Assembly (NCBI RefSeq): GCF_003073045.1
Contig: NC_037598.1
Coordinates: 10,888,486-10,952,485, forward strand
DNA length: 64,000 nucleotides
Direction of reading: 5' to 3'
DNA from: Pomacea canaliculata
Taxonomy: Eukaryota; Mollusca; Gastropoda; Architaenioglossa; Ampullariidae
A program made the position numbers and the translations under genes. Below, one piece after another: positions 48,714 through 60,560 of this stretch. Numbering within the stretch: position 1 is the first letter of the stretch; each line of letters opens with the position of its first letter. The notes beneath the pieces are model-generated. The model saw only the letters and a program-made list of their open reading frames with translations, searched no databases and was not told where the DNA came from.

Positions 48714-48935
48714 GTGAGGTTCATGGATCGTGTTGGCGGTAGTGGGAGGCGATCGAGGAACATCGTCGAAAGTCTCGTCTGCGAACGATTTTACCAACTC
48801 GCGCCGACTGGTGGAGTTTTCGAGGGAGCTGCTGAGTGCAGTGCGGCAGCTTCGGAGGAGGACCACTGCCGGTGTGCAGCAAGGGGACGCTCGCTTGAAA
48901 GGATCGCCAAGGATCCCCGGATGTCGGAGGGTAAG
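48714..48935 (+). other. GC-rich exon-like stretch, unknown
   Basis: All three plus frames are open for much of 48,714-48,935, and GTAAGGTGAG gives two overlapping donor-like sites. The DNA is CpG-bearing and follows a pyrimidine-rich run at 48,440-48,475. It might be a first exon beside a promoter. The word GGTGAGAAATCACGCATAAAC right after it is nearly identical to 11,672-11,692. No protein family is recognised, so function is not assigned. Confidence 0.2.
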
Positions 48936-49969
48936 GTGAGAAATCACGCATAAACATCATCACTGTTCTTGAGAGACTGCACGCGAGAGTTATTTTTTTT
49001 AAATGTTATCGCGAAGGTCGGCTAGGATCGATGGGTACACGCTCGAGTGGACGACAGGCAGACAACCCCACTTTTGACCTCCACTTCGTGATGTCTATGT
49101 GTTGGCACCTAGCTCATGATGTTCATGGTGTTATTATATATTAAATAATAAGATTTGCTTATGTGATTTCCTCGACTTCACTCTTCTTTATTATGTGTGC
49201 ATTGACAAGCTAAACACTTTTGATCTTGACCTTTCACGTCTTTATTGCGTGTGTATTGACAAGATAGGTCCAATTCTGATCGACCTCTCTCTTTTTAATT
49301 ATGCATTCAGTTAGAGGATAGGCTAACATTTGACCTGTGTCTATTAACATGACATCCAGGCCAACTTTAAAACGCAATCTCATGTTGTTTATTGTGTATG
49401 TCGACAGAATATACCCACTATTAGACAATAATCTAATGAAGTAGTTTTGTTTTTATATTGACACGATAGACCCATTTGAAGGGTTCGACAACCTGCCAAG
49501 TGTTTTCCTGCTTACTTCTATATCTTAACTTTGATAGAATAGACTTTTTTTTTTTTTTTTTTTTGGTAGTTTAAAGGACTAATTGGGTGCAAATATTTTT
49601 CTGATGATTGATTAAAGCTCAAAGAAAGATACTATTTCCCAAAATCTCGGGACGTATACCCCTGTTGATGAATATGTTTCATTTTATCTTCTTCTGATTT
49701 GAATTCATCAGTCGAACAGGCCTAAAAATTATAAAATATATTAACATATTAAGCAGCTTTCTCAACTTTCCTTGACTGCGAGATCTTGTTCCTATTCTCA
49801 GATACCATGTTGTTTTGTCTTTGTACAGTGATGCACAGCCTTTTTCGGCCTGCGGGCCATATTCCCTTCCGACACGCGTGTCGCGGGCCGCTTCACCGCA
49901 AAAATTACAACAACAAAAAAATTAATAAAAAAAATAGAACATACCATTTTTATTAGAAAAAAGTTGTAC

Positions 49970-50940
49970 TTAGTGCGATATTTGAAGCTGCTTTTCCGAA
50001 ACCAGCTTCTGAATGTCTGGCTGCATCGAAGAAACACCAAGTCTGAGCACTGAATCGAAATGTTCGTCCGCGAGGCGATTACGTAAGATGGGTTTCGCCC
50101 GTTTCATCACTGAAAACGTTTGTTCACACACATAAGTACTTGTAAACATCGTGATCATCCTTAACGCTTGTTTTCGGAGATCTGGAAAAGTTTCTGCAGG
50201 CAACACTGCGTAGAAAGCAATTGTCTGCATCGCTCGAAATTTGTCAAGTAGGGATGTCTGGCTTTGCAAGTCATTCAGTTCCAGTTGCAGGTCTGTCGGG
50301 GCACTTGACACATCTGCCGCAAATGGATTTTCGAAGAGACGTATTTCATCCTTCAAATCATGAAAATCCTTAAATCTTTCACTGAAATTATCCTTCAAGA
50401 GCCCCAAAAGTTCTATCATTCTTTCTTTGGGGAAAGACATTTTTAGCTGCTGATCCTGACTTAGAGATGTACACGTTGGGAAGTGGATAAGCTCCATCCT
50501 TCCCGCCTGCTGAATGAAGAGTAGTAATTTCGCTTGGGATGCTGTTATGTCCGCATACACATGCGAAATCAACTTGTCTTTCCCTTGTAGTTTGGTGTTG
50601 AGTTCATTCAGATGTGACGTGATGTCGCATAAAATCGCCAAATCCAACAGCCACGAGGGGTCGTTCAGCTGAGGCACTTGCTTTGATTTCTCCGTCATCA
50701 AAATTTCAACCTCATGTCTCAAATCAAAAAACCGTTTAAGTACCTTTCCTCGGCTTAACCAGCGGACTTCACTGTGAAAGAGAACGTCTTCATATTCGCA
50801 TTCTATTTCTGTCAAAAATTCCTTGAAAGTTCTGTGGTTCAACGCCTGTGATCCGATGAAGTTTACAGTGCTGACCACAATCTTCATCACATGGTCCAGA
50901 TTCAACACCTTGCCACAGAGATTTTGTTGGTGAAAAAGCC
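49970..50940 (-). pseudogene. hAT transposase, N-terminally truncated
   Basis: The frame is open from about 50,940 (homology starts at LFHQQNLCGKVLNLDHVMKI) to the stop at 49,970. Signatures of the GTF2IRD2/ZBED-type Charlie transposases are HSEVRWLSRGKVLKRFFDLR, LLDLAILCDITSHLNELNTK and the C-terminal hAT dimerisation domain with YVCEQTFSVMKRAKPILRNR. That last block holds the conserved CEQ-FS region, including the acidic residue near the end of the catalytic domain. The BED zinc finger and N-terminal half of the catalytic domain are absent. The remaining 312 codons from the first Met have no break, so loss was by truncation rather than slow decay. It is unlikely to act alone as a transposase. 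Confidence 0.85.
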
Positions 50941-52374
50941 GGTCAGGCCGAACTATCGAACTATCCTATGCGGGGCCGAGAGCCGTAAGAACACTTACTT
51001 TTTAATCGTGAGGCTGTTTGCCTCAGAGTGGTCCGAACCGGTGATGTGCTATTCTTGTCATAGAAAGGGCTTATCAAACAAGCAAAATTGATATCAAATC
51101 ACAAAAAAGTGTCATGATCATGATTTTTTGGAGTGTTTGTATAAAAACAAAAAAATGAAGCAAATGGCAATCAAAAGAAGAGAAGCACTAACGATATCTT
51201 TCTTGGGACTGGTTTTCGTTTTATAAAAGCACTGTCAGAAGCATCTGCTTCTCATTTCAATGTATCGTCTGCCTTTTGGAGGATGCAGACACTTCTCCGG
51301 TATGAGATGCTGCCACAAAAAAAAAATAAAAAAAAATAGAGAGACATGTCATTACACCATACAGAGGCAGCCTTGGCAGTGCGCGGGTCCCTGCGGGGCA
51401 GAGAGCCACAAGTGTAGACTATATACTGTACAGGGACATGTGTTTCAAAATAATAATAGATGTTCATGTATAAAGTAATAATGTATATAATAATGTTCAT
51501 GCATACAGTGAAACCGTACTAGTGTGCTAGCAGTTCAGAGATAAAAGAGAGCGATCGAGCAGACGACACTGCAATGACCAAATGGTCATCAAGAGTAACA
51601 TCATGTTTGTTATTACCAAGTTTTCTTATTTGACATTGAATTGTTATTTCCCCTTCTGGGGAGTGGGTCGCAGGTCAACCCGCGATATAAGTGGGGACAT
51701 GCACCTGCTAGTACGAGACGGTCGACGATCAGATTAATTCCGAAGTCCTCTGGGGGAGGACGTTTCGGATCTTAACCTGACAAGACGGAAGAGGATTTGC
51801 CATTTGTTGACAGTAAACCTGTAAATATAATGCTACTAACGTTAACAACAGTATAGTCTGGCTTTCCGTGATATTCCGGTTGAGCAGAATAGCATGCAAA
51901 TTAAATAGCTTTTAATGTAGATAACTGCAAGTTTTGTAAGACTTTTTGTAAAAATATTACACATAATTTTTAAAAAATGTTTTACCATATTTTTTACATT
52001 ATTTGTCACTAAGAAAACAGAAGAAACATCGTAATTAAAACGGTACTTATCTTTTCTAAGCATAAACAAGGGAAACAACCCTGCCCTCAGTAGCTTTAGT
52101 ACTTCTTAACTAGACAAAAACAAGAACTTTTAGGAAAGCTAGGCTGTCACCTAGGGCGCAGTCTATAGCTGTACTAAGCTGGTTGTCTTTGGCAATTGGC
52201 ATGGCGCTCCTTGATCGTGGGTCGTGCAGATGGTGGGACTTGAGGGTTCAGAGGAGCTCGGGTTGTCTCCATGGAACGTATGTGGTCATGTGGGTCAGGG
52301 TGGCGCGGTTGTTGTCTGCATTGGACTTACTGGTCACCTTCTGATTTGTTTCTTTGCTCTAGGCCAGTCTAGGG

Positions 52375-52665
52375 CAGTGATGCCCAACCTTTTTCGGCCT
52401 GCGGGCCATATCCATTTCGGACAGCTGTGTCGCGGGCCATATCCATTTCGGACAGCCGTGTCGCGGGCCACTTCACCGCAAAAATGCAAAAAGGAAAAAA
52501 AAAAAATAGAGCAGATACCATTTTTTATTAGAAACAAGTTGTACTTACCATTAATTATATATTAATTAGTGGGATATTTGAAGTTGTTTTCCCGAAACCA
52601 ACTTCTGAATGTCCGGCCTCATCGTAGAGACACCAAGTCGGAGCACTGAATCGAAATATTCGTCC
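52375..52665. repeat. Second copy of the hAT left end
   Basis: CAGTGATGCCCAACCTTTTT through GGCCTGCGGGCCATAT repeats the left end at 49,826, and homology continues into the transposase 3' end (CGAAACCAACTTCTGAATGT at about 52,594 matches CGAAACCAGCTTCTGAATGT at about 49,996). Similarity stops near 52,665 in an A-run. A 38-bp inner unit (CCATATCCATTTCGGACAGC) is itself doubled. Its left neighbour (52367-52374) does not match the target duplication of the outer element. Confidence 0.85.
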
Positions 52666-52877
52666 ATCGCAAAAAAAAAAAAAAAGATTGGAAACGCCCC
52701 TACGTGGGGATAAATACTTCTTCTTCCTTTTTTTTTTTTTTTTTTGTTTAAGGTCTTCTTTTATTACTAACATGCCGATTTCCTGCACTGTGGGCAGAAG
52801 TTTCGCGGGCCGGATGGCACCGCGTCGCGGGCCGGATATGGCCCGCGGGCCGTAGGTTGTGCATCCCTGTCTTTGTA

Positions 52878-55659
52878 TATTAGTTTGTTGACATATTTTG
52901 GCTTATGTATGTGTGTATGTCCATTTTGAGTCTATTTTTGCGTCTGTAAAGCGCATGGAGACTAATTACAATGGAGAAATAGGATACACAAATCTGGTAG
53001 TTATTATATAAACAAGACAAAGTGTTTGTTGAACAAAATATTCGTGCAACTATAACAATGATAACTAAGTGCGACATTGTTTGACAGTATTTTATTCACT
53101 CATCATATAGCAACCGACGATGAATTCTTTTATTGGTAGGAATAGAGAGTGTCCTTGCTGACGCAATCATGCACCAGACGACTTCCGGATTAACTGCCCT
53201 TTGGAGCCGGCAGTAAAAGCGACAATTATTCACGTGGAGCAGGGATTTCAGGAGGGCCGAAATAAGCTAGGACAGAAAGGCTGGTTGAATACTGTCTGGG
53301 TGCTAGGAGATCCCTACAATGATCTCTCTATAAACAGCAGTTTAGTAAAAGGACTGGCGTCATGGTGCCCGCCAAGCAGCGCAGGCAAAGAAAGTTGTGT
53401 CAAATAGCATGTCACAGCCTGCTGCTTACAACGAGCACTTAATCAAATGATAGATGTTACGACACCTGCCAAAAGCCTTCTCACTGGTGTGTGCACCGGT
53501 CTCTTTGAAAATTTTTTTTAAAATTAGCGAGCTCAGGTTGCTGTGACCTTTTACCTTTTGTTGCGGGTACACATGCACTATGTACGAACATTCGAGAACT
53601 GTACTGATTTTTTTTTTTTTAAGGTGGTTGGGATCTGATTAGCCAAGAAGAGGAAAACAAATCACGAAGAGATCTCAAGTATTGAGAAGAGGGCCTTTCT
53701 TATATTTATTTGTACATACTTTAAGTGATCTGTGGGATTAGGGATTGGAAAACGTTTTCTTGAACACAAAAACAGGGTAGGGGACGAAGGAAAGAAAGAA
53801 AGACGAAGGAAAAAAGTAAGTAAATATAAAGATAAAGAATGAACGAAAAAAAGAGGATTGAGGAAGACAGGAAACAACATTGCTCAGTTCTTTTTTTTTT
53901 TTTTTTTTTATTTCTCTCAGCACTTTTTGTTTTAAGCAACTGGTCGATTTTCTGGGTAACTAGCCCGGAATCGACCGTATGTCTGTCAAGCTTTACTCAT
54001 CTTCTCCATTTGCACCCCAGTCCACACATAAAGCCACCATCCACAAATCCTTAGGAAACCTGGTGAGCCACAAGCAGAACCGATTGAAAATTTAAAAATT
54101 CATCACCCGCGTGTCGTTTGATCAGATACACCCTCACTCCTCTCCGCATTTAAAATAAATATTTTCCCCAGAGAAACATCAAACGTGACCATAGCAAAAA
54201 CAAAGTTGTCAAAGATAGTTCAACAACGAACGTCTGTCTCTTGCCAGTTGCACAACCCATTTCTAATTTAAAAGACTTTTAGGCCTTACATTTACTTATG
54301 TAATTCGTTTCGCAGAAACACAGAACAATATAATGATAATAATTCGTCAATTATTAAGCGCAGTACGCGCTCGTCTATGGATAAAACGGAAACAGATCAG
54401 TTTGTTTATCGCGACCAGCAAAACAACCACATACACTGTAAGCTCGAATACATGTATCTTTGTCAGGCTTGGAGAAAAGAGGAATAAGAGATGCGTGTTG
54501 CTGCATCAACCATTGATTCCGAAATAACAGATGGCGGAAAGAGCATTATAGTGTGAAAACTAACACTATTGCAAGTTTAATACGCCAATAAATATCCACA
54601 AAGCTGTCGCAAAATAAATATTCTTTTACAGGAACGAACCCTTGCGGAGACAGATATGTGCAGAGTGATGTTTTACGAACTGATTTAATTTTCACCGTGA
54701 TGTGCCTGCTAAATCATCCAGAAATATAAAGCAATAAATATGAAATAATTATCCTAGCATTGATTAAGAGGAGACTGTCATATCATATAATTAGTTAAAA
54801 GATAATGTGCAACAACAAAGAAATGTCAGAGAGTTATTGTTTTAAACTAATTACTTAATTAAGCGAGTGTTTGTGCAATTTAATGTCATTCGTGCGTGAG
54901 ATGCTGTACATCTACGATTCATTCTTTATTTTGAAATAAGCAGTTGAAAAATTTTCACATCTCGCGACTTTTAAAAACACCAACAAAAGGTAAATACAAG
55001 AGACCATAAAGCTTGAGCTAGTATCAACACTGAACTTCCCATCGTTGACTCTTCTTCTACAAATTGATTGTCTAATTAGAAACGACTTTGGTGAATTGGT
55101 CTCGTTCTGGAATTAACGCTAAAAATTAGTGTACAAGCGAAACAGAGATGTACTTCGTGCTTCGATAGTGTGTTTCTGATTAAAGAAAGCTTTTAGAGAC
55201 TGTGTTAAAATTCACACAAGTATTTAAAGGCTATGTTAATGTCCGTGTCCGCATCCATTTGTGGATATGGTTTGTATGTGATTGCCTTCCTGTCCACGTG
55301 TCTGTCTTCATGTGTGTGTTCATGCTTGTTGGATGTGTAATAAGCGTATAAGCGCCCCTCAGCCATCTTTCACCCTCGCCACCCTCACCTCCTTTCTCTG
55401 CTTTTGCCTGCAGCACGAGCAGCTGCCGTGGCTTAGCATCGTCATGCACGTGCCCTAGTCCATAAAACGCCATCAGAACATTAAACCCATCAGCGTGGGA
55501 TCGCCTGCAGTTCTTCCTCAGACTCGCTGCCCACTAGCTCACAGCTGGGCAACAAGTTCACAGGAACGAGGTAGATTCCAGCTTCGTTCACCACACCCCC
55601 TGTCCTTAAAGGCCTACAGGAGTGCAAAAGATTTGGGCTTTCTATTTCGGGGATTTTAT
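52878..55659. other. Intergenic, no gene recognised
   Basis: AT-rich DNA with long T or A runs (53,610, 53,890) and GAAA-rich stretches. I see no supported exon, LINE or SINE. Confidence 0.45.
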
Positions 55660-55728
55660 TTTTGTTTGTTTGTTTGTTTGTTTGTTTGTTTGCTTGCTTG
55701 TTTGCTTGTTTGTTTGTTTGTTTGTTTA
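55660..55728. repeat. (TTTG)n microsatellite with TTGC variants
   Basis: About 17 units of a TTTG-type tetranucleotide with a few CTTG variants. Open frames across it are artefacts of the repeat. Confidence 0.95.
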
Positions 55729-55859
55729 AGTAACGGGACGAACTCAACGCAAGAAAATATTTCTAACATGATGATATAATAATAAAATAAATAAAAGATA
55801 ACTCATTATTATTACTACTACTCTTAAAAGGTGGCGCACTCTTGGTGGATAATGTTCCC

Positions 55860-56060
55860 TCCACACAGGGAGGGGTAGAAATGTTTAAAGAAGGAGAACG
55901 AAAGAGAAAAGCCAGAATGGTCAGCCCTGATCATTGAGGAAATTTTACAGCAAGGAATATAAACGTGAGTCCAGAGACGAGATATGAACTCCTGACCTTC
56001 GAATTGTGATGATAAACGAGAGTTTTAGCTACATTTTCGGACCTCCCCGAGCACAAACAC
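55860..56060 (-). mobile_element. tRNA-derived SINE, minus strand
   Basis: Read on the minus strand, TGTAGCTAAAACTCTCG resembles an A box and GTCAGGAGTTCATATCTCG a B box about 35 bp later. The body TTTATATTCCTTGCTGTAAA follows. The body differs from the 33.2-kb family, so at least two SINE families share a similar head. Confidence 0.5.
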
Positions 56061-56690
56061 CACTATAAAGAAAAAGAGGAAAAAATCACTGATGTCAGGA
56101 AACATACATCGATAAGCTTACATTGCCGAGGCTTACAGCTGCAAGATGGAAAGCTAGAACCATTCTTTAAATAGTTTTAACCCTCCAAAGACATTAAAGT
56201 AAAGGTGTCGCAAGTGTGAGCTAAAGCTTGCTTTTTAACAACGGAAGAAAGGCAGTGGGAGTTCATTCAGGTTTTGGAAGGGGGAAAAAAATCTTTCACT
56301 GATGTAAAACACGGTTTGAACTCATGCAGACCTTTAACAGGAAGCGCTGATTGTTTTATCTGATGTCACATTGTTCTCACGAAACTTCGCTGGGAGATGT
56401 GTCTGGCGAGGGAGGTGTCGTCCTGTCAGTGGAGGAGGAAGTGCATAATGAAAGCCTGTAATGTGACTGGTTAAGAAGGCACGTGATTGGGACGAGTGCA
56501 CGTGTGGGGCGATGTTTGGAGGGCTGGAACAACAATCAGCGATTGATTTCCCGGGTATCTGGAGGGACCGGCATTGGCCGCGTGCTGAAGAAAATCGACA
56601 GCAGGCTTCGTGGAATCGGAGGATAAGACCATTGGACGAGCAGCCAGTGCCGACACTAAGCAGGGGAGTAGCGTGTGTGTATCTTGAATA

Positions 56691-56692
<2 letters not shown>

Positions 56693-56782
<90 letters not shown>
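56693..56782. repeat. (TG)45 microsatellite
   Basis: An uninterrupted dinucleotide run of 90 bp. Another, about 14 units long, lies at 57,139-57,166. The long Cys/Val and His/Thr frames over it are spurious. Confidence 0.98.
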
Positions 56783-56783
<1 letters not shown>

Positions 56784-57134
56784 ATTATGTGACTGATTTT
56801 GAATGTTGTGTGAGCGTGAATACTTGTGTGTTTTTGTGTGAGAGAGTGTGCGTGAATATGTATGTATTTAGTGTGTGTGCCTATATATATATATGGATGT
56901 ATGTTGATGTAAGTGTATGCAAGTTTTGTGTGTGTGTGTAAGTGTGCTTACTCGCGTGTGTGAGAGTGAATTAGTCTGCGATAGTGTTCATTCTATTGCA
57001 TTTGTAACTGTTATATTTTTGCAGTATGCAAGATTGATAATGTCCATGCAGTACTTTTTTATTGTCTTAAACAAGATGTAGAGCGATAAAATACTGTTAA
57101 CTCATCTGGTCCTTCGTTTAAGTGAGTTTGTGCA

Positions 57135-57168
<34 letters not shown>

Positions 57169-57937
57169 CTTTTAGAATTCTTCATAATGCTTCAGATATT
57201 AGCTTTACTCACGCGTTACAAGAACGCAAGAGCCATTACCCAATAGGCATATTTTTTTAAAAGTTCAGGCTATTTGAAAAAAATATCAAGACAGAGCATA
57301 AAATCCCCGGAAGACATTTTTAAAATGAATAGAGTGCTGGTTTTCAAGGCAAATTACATTGCATTGAACTAATGAACCTGACGGAAAGATTTTAGCAATG
57401 ATATTCTTTTGCGTGCGGACAGAAATATGCAGGGACCACACAGAAAGAAACCGTTAGATCGATGGCAAGGCAGCGGTGGAGATGTGACGTCACGATGTCT
57501 TTGAGAAGCTGAAAAGAGAAGCTGACAGCTAACTAAGTGAGAGGGTTTGCTCCTGGACAGGGCTTACTCGTATCTGGCAGGCGCACAGCCTGAACATAAT
57601 CCTCTGGAACATCGATCATGAAGTTGTGGTTGTGGTTGTGGTTGTTACAAACAGATAAATGAAATCAATAAAAAAAAAGAGATGACTTTCCGAGAAGCGT
57701 ACAGTAAAAACATATTTCTAACAGTTGTCAATATCGATAAATTCAGCGAACCTTGTCCATTTGAACATCAGATAATGTCAACCGCAAGAAACAAGACCGT
57801 TAGACATGTTTTTCATGCTTGCGCAGAACCAGTTCGCGTTTATGTACAAAAGATGCAGGATACCGTGTCGTGTAGGCCGCCATCGGTGGTTGTTCACCGT
57901 TCATTCTTTTGTTGCAGGCAGCCCGCTGTCGGTCGCC
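56783..57937. other. Upstream region of TMEM229
   Basis: It probably contains the promoter and a 5' non-coding exon, because TTTTGTTGCAG|GC at 57,907-57,917 looks like an acceptor just before the start codon. A GT-rich run, a GTGGTT repeat near 57,627-57,646 and no other gene are visible. Confidence 0.4.
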
Positions 57938-59241
57938 ATGAACGGGTCGTCCAACTCGAGCCTCGATTCCAGTGCGGCGCGCGCGAAGGCCGGTGACGTC
58001 ATGCCGCTTCCGGCGTGGGCGCGCGCATACGTATATGGGATTCAAGGGTTCGTGTACGAGGTGGTCTTTACGGCTCTCTTTGATTTTCTCTTCGAACCTT
58101 CGGGGAACCCCACGCTGCGAGGCTGCAGTACTGTTGCATCCTTCTTCATTTACGGGCTGTGTGGGATGCTGTGTGAGCAGGCGATATTTCTGTACTGTCG
58201 AAGGTGAGGCAAAGGTCCGGCTGCCCCGGTGTAGACGTCCTGTCTGTCTGAAGTGTTCTCTAGTCAGATTGCTTCATTCTGTTGTGCTGTCAGAAATGTT
58301 CTGGTCAGACTGTGCCAGTGTGCTGTATTGTATGGTAAGACCGTTCTGGGTGTACCTACCTCCACAGGGAGGATTTCTCTCACCAACCTCGTCCATACTC
58401 TTCATTAAAGATCGTATTCCAGAGCTATTCCGATGAGAAAATTCTCAAAACCTCGTATCGAGTAACTGGAAGACCTCACCTTGAATATGGGTCAAGAGCT
58501 TGGATGACAGCAGCCAAGACACACCAACAAACCCTGGACAAAGTCCAGAACCAAGAACTGAGAATAATCACTGGAGCTAAGAGAATAGCTCTAATAGAAA
58601 AGATGGAGCAGACAAACAACAAAAGAAGAGAGTGAAAGGTGTGTAAAGAAGCCACCAAGTACTAGCATAGCACAGACCATCTAATGAGCCCAGACAAAGA
58701 CAACTATCTTCAGACTCAAAAGACCTAGCTGCGGGTTATACATCCATTACCCAGGCGGACACAGGAAGGCGGTAACCATACCAACAGACTCTGACTACAC
58801 CAACTACAGAACCAAAGTTAAAGCCCTGATCTTCCCCAGTGCAAGCTCACACTCATAGCTCAAAAAAAGAAGTAGCAGAATAGCTTTAACAGAATAAAGT
58901 TTCTTTCTTTCACATTATTCAGTTTGCACAGTGGGCTGATGCCGTGCCTTCACATGCCTTTGATCTTCTTCTGGATTTTCAGGCGTGGCTACTCCATGGT
59001 CTACCGTTTACCCCTCTACGTGCTGACGATATACACCTGGGAGTTCACCTGTGGTCTGCTTCTCCGCCTGATAAATGCATGCTCTTGGGACTACAGTCAC
59101 TACCCTCTCAACTTCATGGGCCTCGTCACGCTGACTTACGCCCCCTTATGGGTAGTGCTTTGTCTTTTTCACGACATGCTCTACCAATACATCTACAGAC
59201 TCCACATACACAATAAGGATATCACATTTAAGACATTGTGA
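57938..59241 (+). CDS. TMEM229: Transmembrane protein 229 family
   Basis: Small multipass membrane protein of unknown role, in the family of human TMEM229A/B. Two exons (57938-58203 and 58983-59241, donor AAG|GTGAGG, acceptor TTTTCAG) join in phase to 174 aa (human TMEM229B 167). Exon 1 encodes a polar start, then LPAWARAYVYGIQGFVYEVV, a hydrophobic segment, and FFIYGLCGMLCEQAIF. Exon 2 encodes RLPLYVLTIYTWEFTCGLLL, the family signature NACSWDYSHYPLNFMGLVTL and a last membrane segment. Human TMEM229B has the matching order [35 protein letters not shown]. About four membrane helices are expected. The start was chosen as the Met after the putative acceptor; an in-frame upstream Met exists but its sequence is not conserved. 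Which of the A/B forms it corresponds to is uncertain. Confidence 0.9.
58437..58910 (+). mobile_element. Jockey/CR1-like LINE 3' remnant in TMEM229 intron
   Basis: In one frame it encodes LKTSYRVTGRPHLEYGSRAW, then KTHQQTLDKVQNQELRIITG, the region just after the reverse transcriptase in Jockey- and CR1-type LINEs ('LEYGSPVW.. LDKVQNQALRLITGA'). Stops and shifts follow, then an A-rich 3' tail ending in AATAAAG near 58,895. It lies in the same direction as the host gene. Confidence 0.7.
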
Positions 59242-60229
59242 CATTGTGATTTGTTTTTTGTTTGTTTGGGGGCGTGGAGGAGGCCTGAGAGAGGTGGGTG
59301 GGAGGTAACAGGAGGTCATTTTTAGATGTGGATGCTGAGACTGATTCTGGATATAGGTCAGTATATATTTGGATCAAGTTTTTCTTAGTGTTCCAGAATT
59401 ATTCGGGAGCTGTAATGTAAGGAAATAGCACCGACAGCGTTTTGCCCTTGGGTAGTATTATTTTTCTTGCACTGCCATGTTTACTATGCACCTCTAAAAT
59501 ATTTAGAATATTTATGAAGTGTGTGGGGCCTCCTCGTGGAACGAATTTTATTCCGTTCTACGGATCATGTGACCAGTACAACAACTTTTGCTTGTCTTTC
59601 ATTGCATATTTTTTTTCATATTCATTTTAAATGTCCTTTAAACAAATTTATCGGAGAAGATGTTACATTTTGTCATCGTAAATAAGAGATTTGTTTTGAG
59701 AAGGTATTTTTTAAGCACCTTCCTTTTTTGTTTTGGGAATCACATGCTTTCAATTAGACGCAATTATGTGCTATTTTTATCTCATGGTAATTTAAAACAT
59801 AATCGTGTTCAAGTAGTGTTGTTATCAAACAGCCTTGTTGCAGATGTATCATTAGATATTTTTTTTAAAAAAGTAATTAAGTTCCTAAAGCAAGATATCG
59901 TTAAATGGTTGTTACCACAAAGCGGTCTTTACAGTTAAGGTCAATCTTAACCGGGCATTTGTCGAGATGTCAAACTTCTGGGGCCGGAGTCACCCCTAAC
60001 CTTTTCAGGTCGTTTCGGTGAAAGGTGTTAGAGACCCTCAGACCTCACTTTTTTCGGGGCCATTTGTAAGCGAGGGCAGTGCCCATCTCCTCTCCCTTAC
60101 CTTCCCCAACCATGGAGTCAGGTACCCCGTTTATGCTTTTCCGTTGCCAACGATTAACTTTGCTCTTATCATTGCTGGTCTTCATATGGATTCAAAATGT
60201 CTGTCAGTCTGTTGGTGAGATATTGAAGT
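59242..60229. other. TMEM229 3' UTR and intergenic DNA
   Basis: AT-rich sequence follows the TMEM229 stop. I see no further exon. The end of the transcript cannot be fixed, as several weak poly(A) words are present. Confidence 0.4.
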
Positions 60230-60560
60230 TTTAGGTTAGTATCTGCTAACAGATCTTTGTCGTGTGCAAAGGCGTCAAGCGTAGGCCGATGGAAATGGAA
60301 GTGTGATGGTCGTGGAGGGTTTAGGACATTTTGTCCTCCAAGAAGATGCTAAACAACGTAGATGATAGGGGGCGCCTTTGATTTGCGCCTACTGTTGACC
60401 AAAACTCCAATGTTCCGATCGATTGTGCCAGAACCATCAGTTTCCTGTGACCTTCCCACGCAGCTCTGCTAAACATGGTTAAACGCTGGATGACATTTGC
60501 CTGGTTAAGAATGGCCTGAAGACTGTTATTACATGGTCTCAATCACGGTCGATAAAATGG
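60230..60560 (-). mobile_element. LINE reverse-transcriptase fragment, decayed
   Basis: On the minus strand a frame reads STVGANQRRPLSSTLFSIFL followed by ED. This matches the reverse-transcriptase motif 'TTVGVRQGCLLSPTLFNIFLE' found in many invertebrate LINEs, with the GCLLSP core damaged (RRPLSS). Downstream, HDHHTSISIG matches the region that normally leads to the FADD catalytic motif; the motif itself was not found. It is a small dead fragment. Confidence 0.65.

Larger units (their letters stand above)
49826..52869 (-). mobile_element. hAT transposon (GTF2IRD2/Charlie-like), composite
   Basis: The left end is CAGTGATGCACAGCC with CGGCCTGCGGGCCATAT further in. The right end is ATATGGCCCGCGGGCCGTAG followed by GTTGTGCATCCCTG. 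As inverted repeats they read CAGTGATGCACAGCC and CAGGGATGCACAACC. TCTTTGTA flanks both sides (49818-49825 and 52870-52877), a perfect 8-bp duplication typical of hAT insertion. The element of about 3.04 kb carries a 5'-truncated transposase on the minus strand and, near its right end, a second copy of its own left end (52,375-52,665). The DNA between 50,950 and 52,374 is unassigned. Confidence 0.88.

Noticed and set aside
51642-51850. Short LTR-like block inside the hAT element (TGTTATTT..AACAACA)
   Set aside because: No target duplication and weak ends; probably chance or an unassigned internal part of the hAT.
56471-56941. Long open frames on both strands (poly Cys-Val and His-Thr peptides)
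   Set aside because: They are produced by the (TG)45 microsatellite and its flanks; no start context, exon border or similarity.
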